The notes beneath the pieces are model-generated. The model was not told the DNA's origin. It was given only the letters and a program-made list of their open reading frames with translations, and searched no databases. This document shows positions 1 to 8,996 of a stretch of 64,000 bases of DNA, piece by piece. Each line of letters opens with the position of its first letter. Position 1 is the first letter of the stretch. The DNA comes from Pseudoalteromonas phenolica (GTDB taxonomy: Bacteria; Pseudomonadota; Gammaproteobacteria; Enterobacterales; Alteromonadaceae): positions 1 to 64,000 of the forward strand of contig NZ_PNEC01000046.1 of the NCBI RefSeq assembly GCF_005886345.1. Direction: 5' to 3'. A program made the translations under genes and the position numbers.

Positions 1-20
1 ACCAACTGAGCTAAGGGGGA
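1..20 (-). tRNA. tRNA gene, 5' fragment (type uncertain, possibly Asn)
   Basis: Read on the minus strand, bases 20 to 1 give a 7-nt acceptor half (TCCCCCT), then T8-A9 and the D-arm start GCTCAGTTGGT, which is the canonical 5' end of a bacterial tRNA. The gene runs off the left edge, so anticodon and identity are not visible. A leading T is common in tRNA-Asn of gammaproteobacteria, but that is only a guess. Confidence 0.75.
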
Positions 21-473
21 AGCGTGTCTCTCAACGGGGCGAAATATTAATGACCCCTTGCCAAGGTGTCAACAAATAAAATGACAGAAAGTTAAAAAAT
101 CCGTTTATCCGCTGGTTTTATATTCGATTTGTCGATTTTTTAGTGGAAGTTCGACCATTGAAATAAAGAAAAATCCTGAAAGCCCTTTTTTTGTTGTAGT
201 TAAAATGAATAAAAATGCTTTTTTTGAACATCTAAAGTGAGATTTAGTCTTAAAGGCTTAAATTTTAACTTTTTAACTTGATCTTACTTTTATTTGTTCT
301 ATGGGATCAGGATCGCAAAAATGCAAAGTATATTGTTTGTTACATTTATTCGTTTTGTGCAGAAAATAGACATATAAAATTGTTTGATAGCATAAAATTT
401 ATGATATGTGTTTATTTAGTCTTTTAAAATAAGGGGTTACATAAAGATTCAATAACTTAAATCGCTTGTAGAA

Positions 474-641
474 CGTCTGTTCATAACAGTAAAGTTATCA
501 ACAGACGAACAAAATGATCATTTCTTGTCACATTTATGAAACAAAGATCCTTTTCCACAGGTGTGTTTCTGATCTTTTGATCGCGCTATAAGTCTTTATT
601 TTATTAGCTTTATGACACTTACCCACAGAATCTGTGGATAA
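474..641. promoter_or_regulatory. Cluster of DnaA-box-like sequences
   Basis: Two sites match the relaxed DnaA consensus TTWTNCACA fully: TTTTCCACA at 551-559 and TTATCCACA on the minus strand at 633-641. Near matches are TTACCCACA (619-627), TTATCAACA (495-503) and its mirror on the minus strand (478-486). The last two form a near-perfect dyad at 474-507 with 14-nt arms, one mismatch and a 6-nt loop. The grouping within 170 bp suggests DnaA binding, but the neighbours (tRNA, MATE, uvrB) are not those of a gammaproteobacterial oriC, so a titration or reactivation site (datA/DARS type) is more likely than an origin. Confidence 0.5.
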
Positions 642-659
642 CATTGTTTATTAATCTTT

Positions 660-714
660 AAAAAGTATTGCAAAGCCATATATGTCGGGCTTTGGGAGCT
701 TTGCAATACTTTTT
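660..714. repeat. 17-bp perfect inverted repeat, terminator-like
   Basis: Bases 660-676 pair perfectly with 698-714, leaving a 21-nt loop, and a T-rich stretch follows. The first arm can alternatively pair through CAAAGCC with GGCTTTG inside the loop (about 671-677 with 688-694), so two exclusive hairpins are possible. No gene ends just upstream on either strand, so the usual reading as a gene terminator is not obvious. It could end an unannotated small transcript. Confidence 0.55.
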
Positions 715-1053
715 GCTAAATTTTTTTAGTTCAATAAAAACAATGGGTTGCTGTTTTTTGTTCTGGTTTGTGTGGTTTTTACTCATTGCAGTATTTTTTA
801 TAGTCAAATAAGCGTCATACTTGTGCAAAAAAATCTCAGTGGCTACTAAAGCGACAGGTTAGTAAGTGCTTATGGAAGGTGTTTTTGTGCCTTTTTGGTG
901 CATAGCTTGGTCTAAATGATTCAAAAGCGAAGATCTCAGAGTTGAATTAATATTTATTGTTGATAAAAGATCACGATCCTCTGGGTTTAGTTTTCATGAT
1001 GATCTAGAATGCTCAATCCACTGGTCGGGCTTATCTTAAGGTTTCTATTTAAT

Positions 1054-2436
1054 ATGGCATCAGCGCAGCAGTCTCAAGTCTCCAATGACATCCTTGAAGG
1101 GGACATCCCGTCCACACTCAAACGTATGACCATTCCCATGATATTTGGCATGATCACGCTGATGATGTTCAATTTAGTCGATACTTTCTTTATCAGTATG
1201 TTAGGGACTGAAGAGCTTGCTGCTGTCAGTTTTACTTTCCCTGTTACTTTCACTGTGATTAGTCTTGCAATAGGTTTAGGTATCGGCACGTCTGCAGTAA
1301 TTGCCAAAGCTCTGGGTGCGAATAAAGTAGAAGAGGCAAAGTTTGATGCCACTATTGCACTTTTATTATCAGCAGTGATGGTATTCTTATTGTCTTTATT
1401 TGGCTTTTTAATGATAGAGCCGATTTTCAAACTACTCGGTGCTCACGCTGAAGTCATGCCACATATATATGACTATATGTCTATTTGGTTCTTGGGTAGC
1501 GTATTCTTAATCACACCTATGATTGGTAATTCAGTACTACGTGCCAGTGGTGATACTAAAACGCCAAGTATTATTATGGGTGCAGCGGGTTTGATAAATG
1601 CGATCCTCGACCCTCTTCTTATTTTTGGTATAGGCCCATTCCCTGAACTAGGTGTTCAAGGTGCCGCGATTGCCAGTGTCATTGCTTGGTCTGTGGCTGT
1701 AGGTATTATCTTTTATTTACTTGCAGTGAAAAAGCGCCTGCTCAGTGTAAGCCCTGGAGAGCAGGGCGTTATGCAGGCAGTTAAGAAAATCCTAAAAATT
1801 GGTTTTCCTGCTGCAGGCGCGAATATGCTGACACCTATCGCCATGGCTGTTATGACAGCGATTGTAGCAACTTATGGACCTGAAGCGGTTGCAGCTTTTG
1901 GGGTAGGCAGCCGTATTGAATCTATCGCGAGTTTAGTGGTACTTGCATTGTCGATGACATTACCGCCCTTTGTCAGTCAAAATTATGGGGCGCAGAACTA
2001 TCAGCGTGTGACAGAAGCCTATAAAACTACATTGAAGTTCGTAATGGTTTGGCAGTTTGCTATTTATATCGTATTACTCATTTGTTCAGGCTTAATTAGT
2101 CAAACCTTTGGTGCTGAAAAAGAAGTTCAACGCATCATTGAGCTGTTTATTTATATCATGCCATTGAGCTACGGTTTTCAAGGGGTGATCATTTTAAGTA
2201 ATTCTTCATTCAATGCGCTTCACAAACCAATGAATGCCTTGTTACTGAGCGTGATCAGATTGTTTGTGTTTTTCGTACCATTCGCTTATTTAGGATCGCA
2301 TTTAGCAGGTCTGAAAGGGTTATTTATTGGTGCTGCAATCGGTAATTTGGTCACAGCCATTGTCGCCTACAATTGGTTCTGCGCGAGCTTAAACCGAATG
2401 CAATCTGTGCCTGAGCAGGAATTAAAACATGACTGA
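1054..2436 (+). CDS. MATE family efflux transporter
   Basis: A 460-residue polytopic inner-membrane protein of the multidrug and toxic compound extrusion family, expected to export cationic drugs or metabolites in exchange for Na+ or H+. About twelve hydrophobic helices are visible, and both halves show MATE-typical stretches such as [14 protein letters not shown] near the N-terminus and the [15 protein letters not shown] region in the second half. The open frame reaches back to 1009, but the ATG at 1054 has AAGG at 1038-1041 upstream whereas 1009 has no ribosome site, so I prefer 1054. It overlaps uvrB by 8 nt, so the two are probably cotranscribed and translationally coupled. The substrate cannot be told. 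Confidence 0.88.
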   Translation: MASAQQSQVSNDILEGDIPSTLKRMTIPMIFGMITLMMFNLVDTFFISMLGTEELAAVSFTFPVTFTVISLAIGLGIGTSAVIAKALGANKVEEAKFDATIALLLSAVMVFLLSLFGFLMIEPIFKLLGAHAEVMPHIYDYMSIWFLGSVFLITPMIGNSVLRASGDTKTPSIIMGAAGLINAILDPLLIFGIGPFPELGVQGAAIASVIAWSVAVGIIFYLLAVKKRLLSVSPGEQGVMQAVKKILKIGFPAAGANMLTPIAMAVMTAIVATYGPEAVAAFGVGSRIESIASLVVLALSMTLPPFVSQNYGAQNYQRVTEAYKTTLKFVMVWQFAIYIVLLICSGLISQTFGAEKEVQRIIELFIYIMPLSYGFQGVIILSNSSFNALHKPMNALLLSVIRLFVFFVPFAYLGSHLAGLKGLFIGAAIGNLVTAIVAYNWFCASLNRMQSVPEQELKHD

Positions 2437-4435
2437 TGTATTTAAACTTCACTCTGAATTTTCACCAAATGGTGACCAGCCAACGGCTATCGCGCAACTT
2501 TGTGACGGCTTAGATTCTGGCCTTGCGCATCAAACTTTGCTAGGGGCAACGGGTACGGGTAAAACCTTTACCATGGCGAATATAATCAGCAACCTGAACC
2601 GCCCGACAATTATACTCGCTCACAATAAAACCTTGGCGGCACAGCTATATGGAGAGATGAAAGAGTTCTTTCCTGAAAATGCAGTAGAGTATTTTGTTTC
2701 ATATTATGACTACTATCAGCCTGAAGCTTATGTGGTGGCAAGTGACACCTTTATAGAAAAAGATGCGTCGATAAATGAACACATTGAACAGATGCGTTTA
2801 TCAGCAACCAAAGCCTTATTAGAGAGGCGCGATACCATTATTGTTGCGTCTGTGTCGGCGATTTATGGTCTGGGCGATCCTGATTCTTATATGCAAATGA
2901 TGTTACTGCTGAAAGTAGGGGATACAGTTGACCAACGTGATATTCTTCGAAAGTTAGCAGAGCTACAATATACTCGAAACGACATAGATTTTAGTCGAGG
3001 TACTTATCGTGTTCGTGGTGAAGTCATCGATATTTTCCCTGCTGAATCTGTTGATATCGGTGTTCGCGTTGAATTATTTGATGACGAAATTGAGCGTTTG
3101 AGTTTATTTGATCCACTTACTGGTGCCATTGAAAAGCATATTGTTCGTGCAACTATCTATCCAAAAACGCACTATGTTACTCCTCGTGAGAAAATCTTAG
3201 ATGCGATCGATAAAATTAAAGCCGAACTAAAAGATAGAAGAAAACAATTACTCGATGGAAATCGTTTAATTGAAGAGCAAAGGGTTGCTCAGCGTACACA
3301 ATACGATATTGAAATGATGACCGAGCTTGGTTATTGCTCTGGCATCGAAAACTATAGCCGCTATCTTTCTGGCCGTGCGCCTGGCGAGCCGCCTCCAACG
3401 TTACTCGATTATTTGCCTGATGATGCGCTAATGATCATCGATGAGTCTCATGTGACCGTCTCTCAAGTGGGCGCCATGTATAAAGGGGATAGAAGCCGTA
3501 AAGAAAACTTAGTTGAATACGGGTTCCGTTTGCCATCGGCCATGGACAACCGACCGCTAAAATTCGATGAGTTTGAAGCAATTTCACCACAGACTATTTA
3601 TGTATCAGCGACACCCGGCGATTACGAATTAGAGAAATCAAATGGCGACGTGGCTGAGCAGGTTATTCGCCCGACGGGCTTACTTGATCCTAAATTAGAA
3701 GTACGCCCAGTTGGCTCACAAGTGGACGACTTACTCTCTGAGATTTATAAACGTGTAGAGAAGAAAGAGCGCGTCTTGGTGACCACATTAACCAAGCGTA
3801 TGGCTGAAGACTTAACAGATTATCTTAATGACCATGATGTGAAGGTGCGTTATTTACACTCGGATATTGATACCGTTGAGCGTATGGAGATTATCCGCGA
3901 TTTACGTAAAGGCGTATTTGATGTGCTAGTAGGTATTAACTTACTTAGAGAAGGTCTGGATATGCCAGAAGTGTCTCTTGTCGCAATACTCGATGCAGAC
4001 AAAGAAGGCTTCTTACGCTCTGCGCGCTCATTAATACAGACAATTGGTCGAGCGGCACGTCACTTAAATGGTAAAGCAATTTTATATGGTGATGTGATCA
4101 CCAAGTCGATGAAAAAAGCCATTGAAGAAACCGAACGTCGTCGCTCAATACAAGAAGCTTATAATGAAAAACACGGCATAGTGCCAACGGCATTGAATAA
4201 GAAAATCACGGATGTGATGGATGTTGGTGAAAGTGTCGATGAGTCATCAAGTTCACCTGTGTCAGCAAAAGTCGCTGAGCCTAAAGCGGGTTATCTAGAT
4301 CCGAAGCAAATTGCAGAGCAGATCAGCGCACTTGAAACACAAATGATGCATCATGCTAGAGAGCTAGAGTTTGAAAAAGCGGCCAAGTTACGTGATGAAA
4401 TCCATCAATTACAGCAGCAATTGATCGATGCTTAG
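2429..4435 (+). CDS. uvrB: Excinuclease ABC subunit B
   Basis: A 668-residue cytoplasmic DNA-damage-recognition helicase of nucleotide excision repair, very close to the 673 residues of E. coli UvrB. The Walker A motif GATGTGKT lies at residues 39-46 and the beta-hairpin region [10 protein letters not shown] follows at about 90. Further on are the DESH helicase box, the [10 protein letters not shown] and QTIGRAARH motifs, and a C-terminal UVR (UvrC-binding) domain with a long acidic-basic coiled coil over the last 40 residues. It receives damaged DNA from UvrA and recruits UvrC. The start codon lies inside the end of the MATE gene. I saw no CTGT-N8-ACAG LexA box upstream of the pair, so SOS control is not supported. 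Confidence 0.98.
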   Translation: MTDVFKLHSEFSPNGDQPTAIAQLCDGLDSGLAHQTLLGATGTGKTFTMANIISNLNRPTIILAHNKTLAAQLYGEMKEFFPENAVEYFVSYYDYYQPEAYVVASDTFIEKDASINEHIEQMRLSATKALLERRDTIIVASVSAIYGLGDPDSYMQMMLLLKVGDTVDQRDILRKLAELQYTRNDIDFSRGTYRVRGEVIDIFPAESVDIGVRVELFDDEIERLSLFDPLTGAIEKHIVRATIYPKTHYVTPREKILDAIDKIKAELKDRRKQLLDGNRLIEEQRVAQRTQYDIEMMTELGYCSGIENYSRYLSGRAPGEPPPTLLDYLPDDALMIIDESHVTVSQVGAMYKGDRSRKENLVEYGFRLPSAMDNRPLKFDEFEAISPQTIYVSATPGDYELEKSNGDVAEQVIRPTGLLDPKLEVRPVGSQVDDLLSEIYKRVEKKERVLVTTLTKRMAEDLTDYLNDHDVKVRYLHSDIDTVERMEIIRDLRKGVFDVLVGINLLREGLDMPEVSLVAILDADKEGFLRSARSLIQTIGRAARHLNGKAILYGDVITKSMKKAIEETERRRSIQEAYNEKHGIVPTALNKKITDVMDVGESVDESSSSPVSAKVAEPKAGYLDPKQIAEQISALETQMMHHARELEFEKAAKLRDEIHQLQQQLIDA

Positions 4436-4483
4436 TAATTCTTCGTTTTAACACTCAAAAATAATCAAAAGAGTGAAAAAGTC

Positions 4484-4855
4484 ATGACAGAGAAGAAGGC
4501 TCTGAATGTATTGGGCAGTGAATTACAGCTGTGTTGTAGTGATCCATTAACCGGGTTTATGAGGGACGGGTTCTGCAACACAAATCATCTTAATATCGGT
4601 ACTCATGTTGTGTGTGCAGTTGTAACAGAAGCGTTTTTAACGTTTACACGCTTAAGAGGCAACGACCTAAGTACGCCGATACCTGAATATGGTTTTCCAG
4701 GGTTAAAACCCGGTGATGGCTGGTGCTTATGTGCATTACGCTGGAAAGAAGCATATGAAGCAGGCGTTGCGCCACCGGTAAAGCTTCATGCAACTCATGA
4801 GAAAGTTCTGGACTACATATCGCTTGATGCCCTTAAAGCACATAGTAGAGACTAA
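4484..4855 (+). CDS. DUF2237 family protein
   Basis: A 123-residue small soluble protein that I recognise as the DUF2237 family from its conserved segments: NVLGSELQLCCSDPLTGFMRDG, TGFMRDGFC, GTHVVCAVVT, the GNDLSTPIPEYGFPGLKPGD stretch and WCLCALRW. Cysteine is frequent. No catalytic role is established for the family. It begins 48 nt after uvrB on the same strand and a strong hairpin terminator follows, so it may be the last gene of the MATE-uvrB transcript. Confidence 0.85.
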   Translation: MTEKKALNVLGSELQLCCSDPLTGFMRDGFCNTNHLNIGTHVVCAVVTEAFLTFTRLRGNDLSTPIPEYGFPGLKPGDGWCLCALRWKEAYEAGVAPPVKLHATHEKVLDYISLDALKAHSRD

Positions 4856-4871
4856 CTAGCCCGATTTACAA

Positions 4872-4899
4872 AAAAGGTTAACTTGAGAGTTAACCTTTT
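4872..4899. terminator. Bidirectional rho-independent terminator
   Basis: GGTTAAC (4876-4882) pairs with GTTAACC (4889-4895), extended by four A-T pairs on the outside, so both strands end in a T-run. It sits between the convergent DUF2237 gene and the outer-membrane barrel gene and serves both. Confidence 0.8.
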
Positions 4900-4917
4900 C
4901 ATTGTTGATTATCAGAT

Positions 4918-5514
4918 TTAAAAGCGGTAGCTTAAACCAACACCTAATGTTGATGTATCTAAATCACCCATATCCATGTACTGATATGAGGCATTAATAC
5001 CTAAACCATTGCTGAAATCATACTCCCAGCCTAGCTCTGCAAACAAGCCAACACCGTCATCTGAGTTTAGTACTTTGCTATTTTGCTTAATATCGTAGTC
5101 GTAAAAGTTAACACCTAACTTTGCATATAAGCTGTTATTTTTAGTTAAGGCATACTCACCTTTACCGGCAAACACTAAGTTGCTGTACTCAAGTTTATTT
5201 GCATCTAAATTAAACAGCGGCTTGTCGTTATTTTTACATGTGAATTTATTATCGTCGATGTCTGTACATTCCCAGTCGTCAGCTTCGCTACCGCCGTTTA
5301 AGCCGACTTCTAAAGCTAACATTGGTGAAAACTGGTAATTGTAATAAAGATACGCTTGGCCTACACCGTCACCGTCTTTACTTGAGCCTTTATATTCAGC
5401 ACCACCGCCTGATAGCTGAACACCCACTTTGTGTTTTTCTTCAGATGCATGAGCTTGGCCCATTAGAGCCGTTGATGATAGTAAAGCCATTAATAAAAGT
5501 GCGCGAGTTTTCAT
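4918..5514 (-). CDS. Outer-membrane beta-barrel protein (porin/OmpA-like fold)
   Basis: A 198-residue secreted protein. A signal peptide of about 23 residues ends at QAHA. Alternating hydrophobic/polar strands follow, such as GQAYLYYNYQF, NSLYAKLGVNFYDYDI and GLGINASYQYMD, and the protein ends in LGVGLSYRF, the C-terminal aromatic signature of an eight-stranded outer-membrane barrel. Two cysteines (WECTD, FTCKN) sit in one predicted external loop and may form a disulfide. The frame could begin three codons earlier, but AGGA lies 8 nt before the ATG at 5514 and directly abuts the earlier one, so 5514 is chosen. The ligand is unknown. Confidence 0.8.
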   Translation of the reverse strand: MKTRALLLMALLSSTALMGQAHASEEKHKVGVQLSGGGAEYKGSSKDGDGVGQAYLYYNYQFSPMLALEVGLNGGSEADDWECTDIDDNKFTCKNNDKPLFNLDANKLEYSNLVFAGKGEYALTKNNSLYAKLGVNFYDYDIKQNSKVLNSDDGVGLFAELGWEYDFSNGLGINASYQYMDMGDLDTSTLGVGLSYRF

Positions 5515-5649
5515 GATGAACATTCCTGTTTGATTTTGATGTGCTCATAGTAGAGCGCAAGCTTGTTAGAGTCTGTTGGAGGAATGTCAGCGGTTGTAGG
5601 CGGAATGTATGAGAATGTGAAAAAGTGTCAAATGAGATGTGTAGATATT

Positions 5650-6507
5650 TCAATTGCTTATATTTATAGCAAACGTTCTCATAGTTTGACTGAGTTGCTC
5701 ATAAATGTCTTGGGAAATGGGGTTACGTAGACTTTGACTGCGTATCAAAGCAACATTAGCTCCGGGTAGAGTGGGCAACTCAGCGTTACTTAACACGCTA
5801 TAGTCAGCGGCAGATATATTTGCGATTGCACCAACGGCAACACCTTGCTTTACCAAACCCAGTAAAGCCGCAAGGCTGCTACAACTCGCGACGACTTGAA
5901 AAGGAATTTTTGCTTTCATGAGTCCTTCAATGGCACCTTGGTGAAAGCGACAATCTGGTTGAAATACAGCAATAGGCAGAGGTGATTTAAGGTGAGAGCT
6001 GTGCTCTGGGTTATACACCCACACCCCTTTGTCTTGGTATATGAGCTGACCTTCTTCGGAGTCGGGGGAGCGGGTAATAAGCCCAAGATCTAAATCGCCC
6101 GCATCCAGCAATTGTTTGATTTTAAAACTCGGTAAACAGGTTACTCTTAAGTCTAGGTTACTGAACTGTGCATGCAGGAGCTTAATCAGCTCAGGTAAAA
6201 GGTTGTCGGCATAATCATCTGGGCAACCCAGTCTGAGCAGCGTATTGCTCGCACTGTGACGCATCGTCTGTAAAGTTTCATCATGGAGCTGTAATAGCTG
6301 GTTAGCATAGTGACTAAACTGGCGACCATCTTGGCTTAGAGTTAATAACCGGCCTTGTTTTTCAAATAGGCATTTACCGACATCTTCTTCGAGCTTTTTC
6401 ATCTGCATACTCACGGCAGCTTGGGTGCGATGCACCTGTTTTGCTGCGCGAGTAAAACTGCCTGTTTCTATAAAAGCTAAAAAACTACGTAGCGCGTCAA
6501 TATCCAT
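5650..6507 (-). CDS. LysR family transcriptional regulator
   Basis: A 285-residue LTTR. The N-terminal winged helix-turn-helix spans residues 1-60 (SFLAFIETGSFTRAAKQVHR, then TQAAVSMQMKKLEEDVG). A periplasmic-binding-protein-like effector domain follows from about residue 90 (LRLGCPDDYADNLLPELIKL). It is divergent from a glutathione S-transferase gene with a 138-bp gap containing a perfect 18-bp palindrome, the usual arrangement for an LTTR controlling its neighbour. The effector is not predictable. The C-terminal domain resembles regulators that activate stress or detoxification genes, but this is weak. Confidence 0.93.
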   Translation of the reverse strand: MDIDALRSFLAFIETGSFTRAAKQVHRTQAAVSMQMKKLEEDVGKCLFEKQGRLLTLSQDGRQFSHYANQLLQLHDETLQTMRHSASNTLLRLGCPDDYADNLLPELIKLLHAQFSNLDLRVTCLPSFKIKQLLDAGDLDLGLITRSPDSEEGQLIYQDKGVWVYNPEHSSHLKSPLPIAVFQPDCRFHQGAIEGLMKAKIPFQVVASCSSLAALLGLVKQGVAVGAIANISAADYSVLSNAELPTLPGANVALIRSQSLRNPISQDIYEQLSQTMRTFAINISN

Positions 6508-6578
6508 TATCAGTACCTATTCGAATTTCTTATAGGTTGTATAAAAATAATCAGTTAGTCAAGGTTTATAAAAATACT

Positions 6579-6596
6579 TAACCTGAGCTCAGGTTA
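6579..6596. promoter_or_regulatory. 18-bp palindrome, candidate LysR operator
   Basis: TAACCTGAGCTCAGGTTA is a perfect dyad located 50 bp before the glutathione S-transferase start and 72 bp before the lysR-type start. Its position in a divergent LTTR promoter and its symmetry make it the likely regulator-binding site. Confidence 0.55.
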
Positions 6597-6645
6597 TTTT
6601 CATTGACATTAAACCACGATACAGCAGTTAACAAGGAAATCATTT

Positions 6646-7293
6646 ATGCAGCTATATATCGCTAATAAAAATTACTCGACTTGGTCATTAAGAGCCTGGC
6701 TTATGCTAGAAAAGTCAGGTATTAGTTTTGAAGAGACTAAGCTCAATTTAGAAACACTTGAATTTTTTAGCACGCTTAAAAATATCACACCAACAGCGAA
6801 AGTCCCATGTTTGGTAGATGGTGATAGCCTTGTGTGGGAATCTCTCGCAATTTGTGAGTATATAAGTGAAACTTATTTATCAGGGAAAGGCTGGCCGAGT
6901 GAGAAGAGCCAAAGGGCAAAAGCCAGAGCGCTTGCCTCTGAAATGCATGCAGGGTTTAACGCTTTACGTAACGAAATGCCGATGAATATCCGTGCGAAGC
7001 GTAAACTTGTCTTAAGCGAACAAGCGCAGCGCGATATTCAACGTATTGAGCAAATATTCATGGAGCAATATGAGCAACATCGAGGCTGGTTATTTGGTGA
7101 GTGGTCTATCGTGGATGCCATGTATGCGCCAGTGGTGTTACGTTTTCAGACTTATGGCATTGAACTTAATGAGTTGGCAACCGCCTATATGCAGCGAGTG
7201 CTTGAGTGTCCAGCTTTGCAAAAGTGGGTCAAAGCAGCCCTTGAAGAAACTGAATGGGTGGAAATGGATGAGGCTGGAGAAGATATTCTTTAA
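6646..7293 (+). CDS. Glutathione S-transferase family protein
   Basis: A 215-residue cytosolic GST. The thioredoxin-like N-terminal domain (about residues 1-80) has the Ser-containing active-site loop NKNYSTWSLRAW, the cis-proline segment KVPCLVDGD and the glutathione-binding E-S pair in VWESLAICEYI. The helical C-terminal domain has the WSIVDAMYAPVV N-capping box. The family conjugates glutathione to electrophiles or acts in isomerisations; this subgroup (NYSTWSLR) is usually annotated only as GST. AAGGAAATC precedes the ATG. It is divergent from the LysR regulator, which probably controls it. Confidence 0.9.
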   Translation: MQLYIANKNYSTWSLRAWLMLEKSGISFEETKLNLETLEFFSTLKNITPTAKVPCLVDGDSLVWESLAICEYISETYLSGKGWPSEKSQRAKARALASEMHAGFNALRNEMPMNIRAKRKLVLSEQAQRDIQRIEQIFMEQYEQHRGWLFGEWSIVDAMYAPVVLRFQTYGIELNELATAYMQRVLECPALQKWVKAALEETEWVEMDEAGEDIL

Positions 7294-7299
7294 CGTTCA

Positions 7300-7761
7300 C
7301 TATACGCCATTAGCCCACTCATTTTGTTCTAACCAAAATATTTTGCCAAAGCCTGCGATAAAGCGGGCTCTTACCATATTCAATTCCCAAATATGAAAGT
7401 CGGTTAGATTCTTATATTGCTCGCTACTTGGGAAGTGTTCAACAAATTGGCTGATTAAATTCTCACTATCAGCTCTAGCAAGTTTAGTAGCCTCAGCGAC
7501 GAGAGTTAAGCGCGACATTTGTGGGTCATTAAAGTCTTGTTGCTCAAATACCGTTAGAGATAATTTGTTGTCATGAGACAAGTTTTTAGCGTGCTGAGCT
7601 ATATCGCTAATGAATAGATAGACTTGTCCCTTGGTATTAGCAAAAAACTGTACTGTTGAACCAAACGGGAAGCCTGGCAAAGTATTTGAATGAGTAGAGA
7701 GCACCGCAATCTTAGCGTTGGCGAGTAGCTGCTTGGCTTCTATCAGGGCTTGTTCGCGCAT
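7300..7761 (-). CDS. Pyridoxamine 5'-phosphate oxidase-fold protein (HugZ-like N-domain)
   Basis: A 153-residue split-barrel flavin-binding-type protein: AKIAVLSTHSNTLPGFPFGS, TVQFFANTKGQVYLFISD, AQHAKNLSHDNKLSLTVFE and the C-terminal MVRARFIAGFGKIFWL motif. This matches the N-terminal part of the HugZ/PPOX group, which can bind FMN or haem. The HugZ C-terminal DUF2470 domain is absent. The open frame extends to 7803, but AAGGAG lies just before the ATG at 7761, so that start is used, which leaves a 14-nt gap after the sensor kinase. It is probably the last gene of the GT2-GT39-two-component operon. A role in that pathway is not apparent. Confidence 0.8.
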   Translation of the reverse strand: MREQALIEAKQLLANAKIAVLSTHSNTLPGFPFGSTVQFFANTKGQVYLFISDIAQHAKNLSHDNKLSLTVFEQQDFNDPQMSRLTLVAEATKLARADSENLISQFVEHFPSSEQYKNLTDFHIWELNMVRARFIAGFGKIFWLEQNEWANGV

Positions 7762-7775
7762 AGCGCTCTCCTTGT

Positions 7776-8996
7776 TTATACAAATGTTACTTCGGCTCGA
7801 CAACCTTGTTCAGGGTTACTTTGTAATGAGAATTGCCAATGGTATTTTGCACAAATATCTTCAACGATTTGTAAACCCACACCAAACCCTTCATAACCTC
7901 TGGGCTTTTCATCAAGTCCTATACCTGAATCTATCACGACGACACCTGATTGACTGACGAATAAATCAACTTCGCCATCAAAGGTACAGTTTATGGCATT
8001 GTCTAATAGATTATATACAAGCGTCTGCAACAGGATTGCTTCACAGTTTATCTCAAAAGGTTCTTGTAATTGCCAATGTAAAGTGACTTGATTCGCCTGA
8101 CATTTACTTTGTAGGGGGGCAATGAGCATTTCAACCCACCTATTATCGAGTGTAATTGGAGTAGGCGCTAGCACTGATTCTCTGGCCAAACACAAAAAGG
8201 TGTGAATTAATTCATTCACGTTATCTAAAGCTTTATTAATACCTTTCAATTGTTTATTGTCGCCATGTCGCTTTTGTAACACAGACACATTACCCTTAAT
8301 GGCCATCATAGGTGTTCGCAATTCATGGCTGACATAGCGAGTAAAGGTTTGCTCTCGATGGAGCATTTGTTTCATCCGTTGGCGATAATGGTTCACAGCC
8401 GTCTCGATGTGGTAGATCTCCGCGCAACTTTTCTCATTGACAATGTCTGTATCTAAATCATCTTTGTTTTTATCGCTGATATGATGCACTAAATCCTGAA
8501 GCGGTTTTGCTAAACGGCCCGCTTGAACACGGATCAGATACGTTGCGAGTAAAAAAAGTAAACCACCAGCACCGGCAAAAATAACCTCAACTTTTAATAA
8601 ATCAGCATCACTCCACTCAATTGGGTTCACATCCTCAACGGCATAATAGGTGTGTGTCTGATCATCAAAAGCGGCTGCATATACACTAAATTCACTGTCA
8701 TCATCAAACTGGAAAGTTTGTACACCCGTCCAACCCTCTGAGATAGCGGCTTGTATCTTTTGGGGTAAAGATGAGTAATCTTTGTAGAGTGTTAGGAGTG
8801 GGTTTATCTCTATCTCAGGTGTTTCGGTCGTTGCAAACTGTTTAAAATGATGGGGGGCAATAATACTGAGTCTCTGTTCACTACTTCTATTTTCGGTATA
8901 CATAATGGCAGAGCTCAATATCAATGTATAAATTGAGATAAGCATAATTGCGCCGAGCCATGTTGCTCTAAAAAGCTGTTGTTTAAGCGTTTTCAT
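7776..8996 (-). CDS. Two-component sensor histidine kinase (envelope-modification operon)
   Basis: A 406-residue inner-membrane kinase. One transmembrane helix lies near residues 13-35, then a periplasmic sensor of about 100 residues with many acidic positions (EIEINP, DDDSEF). A second helix is near 137-157 and a cytoplasmic linker follows. The H-box is YVSHELRTPM, with N-box LLDNAINC and G-boxes DSGIGL and GFGVGL. The start overlaps the response regulator's end by 14 nt. The acidic periplasmic domain and the linked glycosyltransferases recall CarS/PmrB-type sensors of cations or antimicrobial peptides; that link is inferred. Confidence 0.92.
   Translation of the reverse strand: MKTLKQQLFRATWLGAIMLISIYTLILSSAIMYTENRSSEQRLSIIAPHHFKQFATTETPEIEINPLLTLYKDYSSLPQKIQAAISEGWTGVQTFQFDDDSEFSVYAAAFDDQTHTYYAVEDVNPIEWSDADLLKVEVIFAGAGGLLFLLATYLIRVQAGRLAKPLQDLVHHISDKNKDDLDTDIVNEKSCAEIYHIETAVNHYRQRMKQMLHREQTFTRYVSHELRTPMMAIKGNVSVLQKRHGDNKQLKGINKALDNVNELIHTFLCLARESVLAPTPITLDNRWVEMLIAPLQSKCQANQVTLHWQLQEPFEINCEAILLQTLVYNLLDNAINCTFDGEVDLFVSQSGVVVIDSGIGLDEKPRGYEGFGVGLQIVEDICAKYHWQFSLQSNPEQGCRAEVTFV

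Larger units (their letters stand above)
21..1053. other. Long gene-free region with DnaA boxes and GATC cluster
   Basis: About 1 kb between the tRNA and the MATE gene holds no convincing open reading frame. It is AT-rich and contains a cluster of DnaA-box-like nonamers (474-641), a 17-bp hairpin (660-714) and eleven GATC sites (290, 305, 311, 516, 546, 571, 579, 932, 969, 975, 1001), against about four expected by chance for this length. The promoter of the MATE-uvrB operon must lie in its right part, but I cannot fix it. Confidence 0.6.

Noticed and set aside
1..1053. Chromosomal replication origin (oriC)
   Set aside because: DnaA boxes and GATC sites are present, but dnaA, mnmG, rsmG or other usual neighbours are absent, and no clear AT-rich 13-mer array or GC-skew evidence is available from this window.
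421..1053. LexA box controlling uvrB
   Set aside because: CTGT and ACAG words occur near 477-489, but with a 5-bp spacer instead of 8; no CTGT-N8-ACAG was found upstream of the MATE-uvrB pair.
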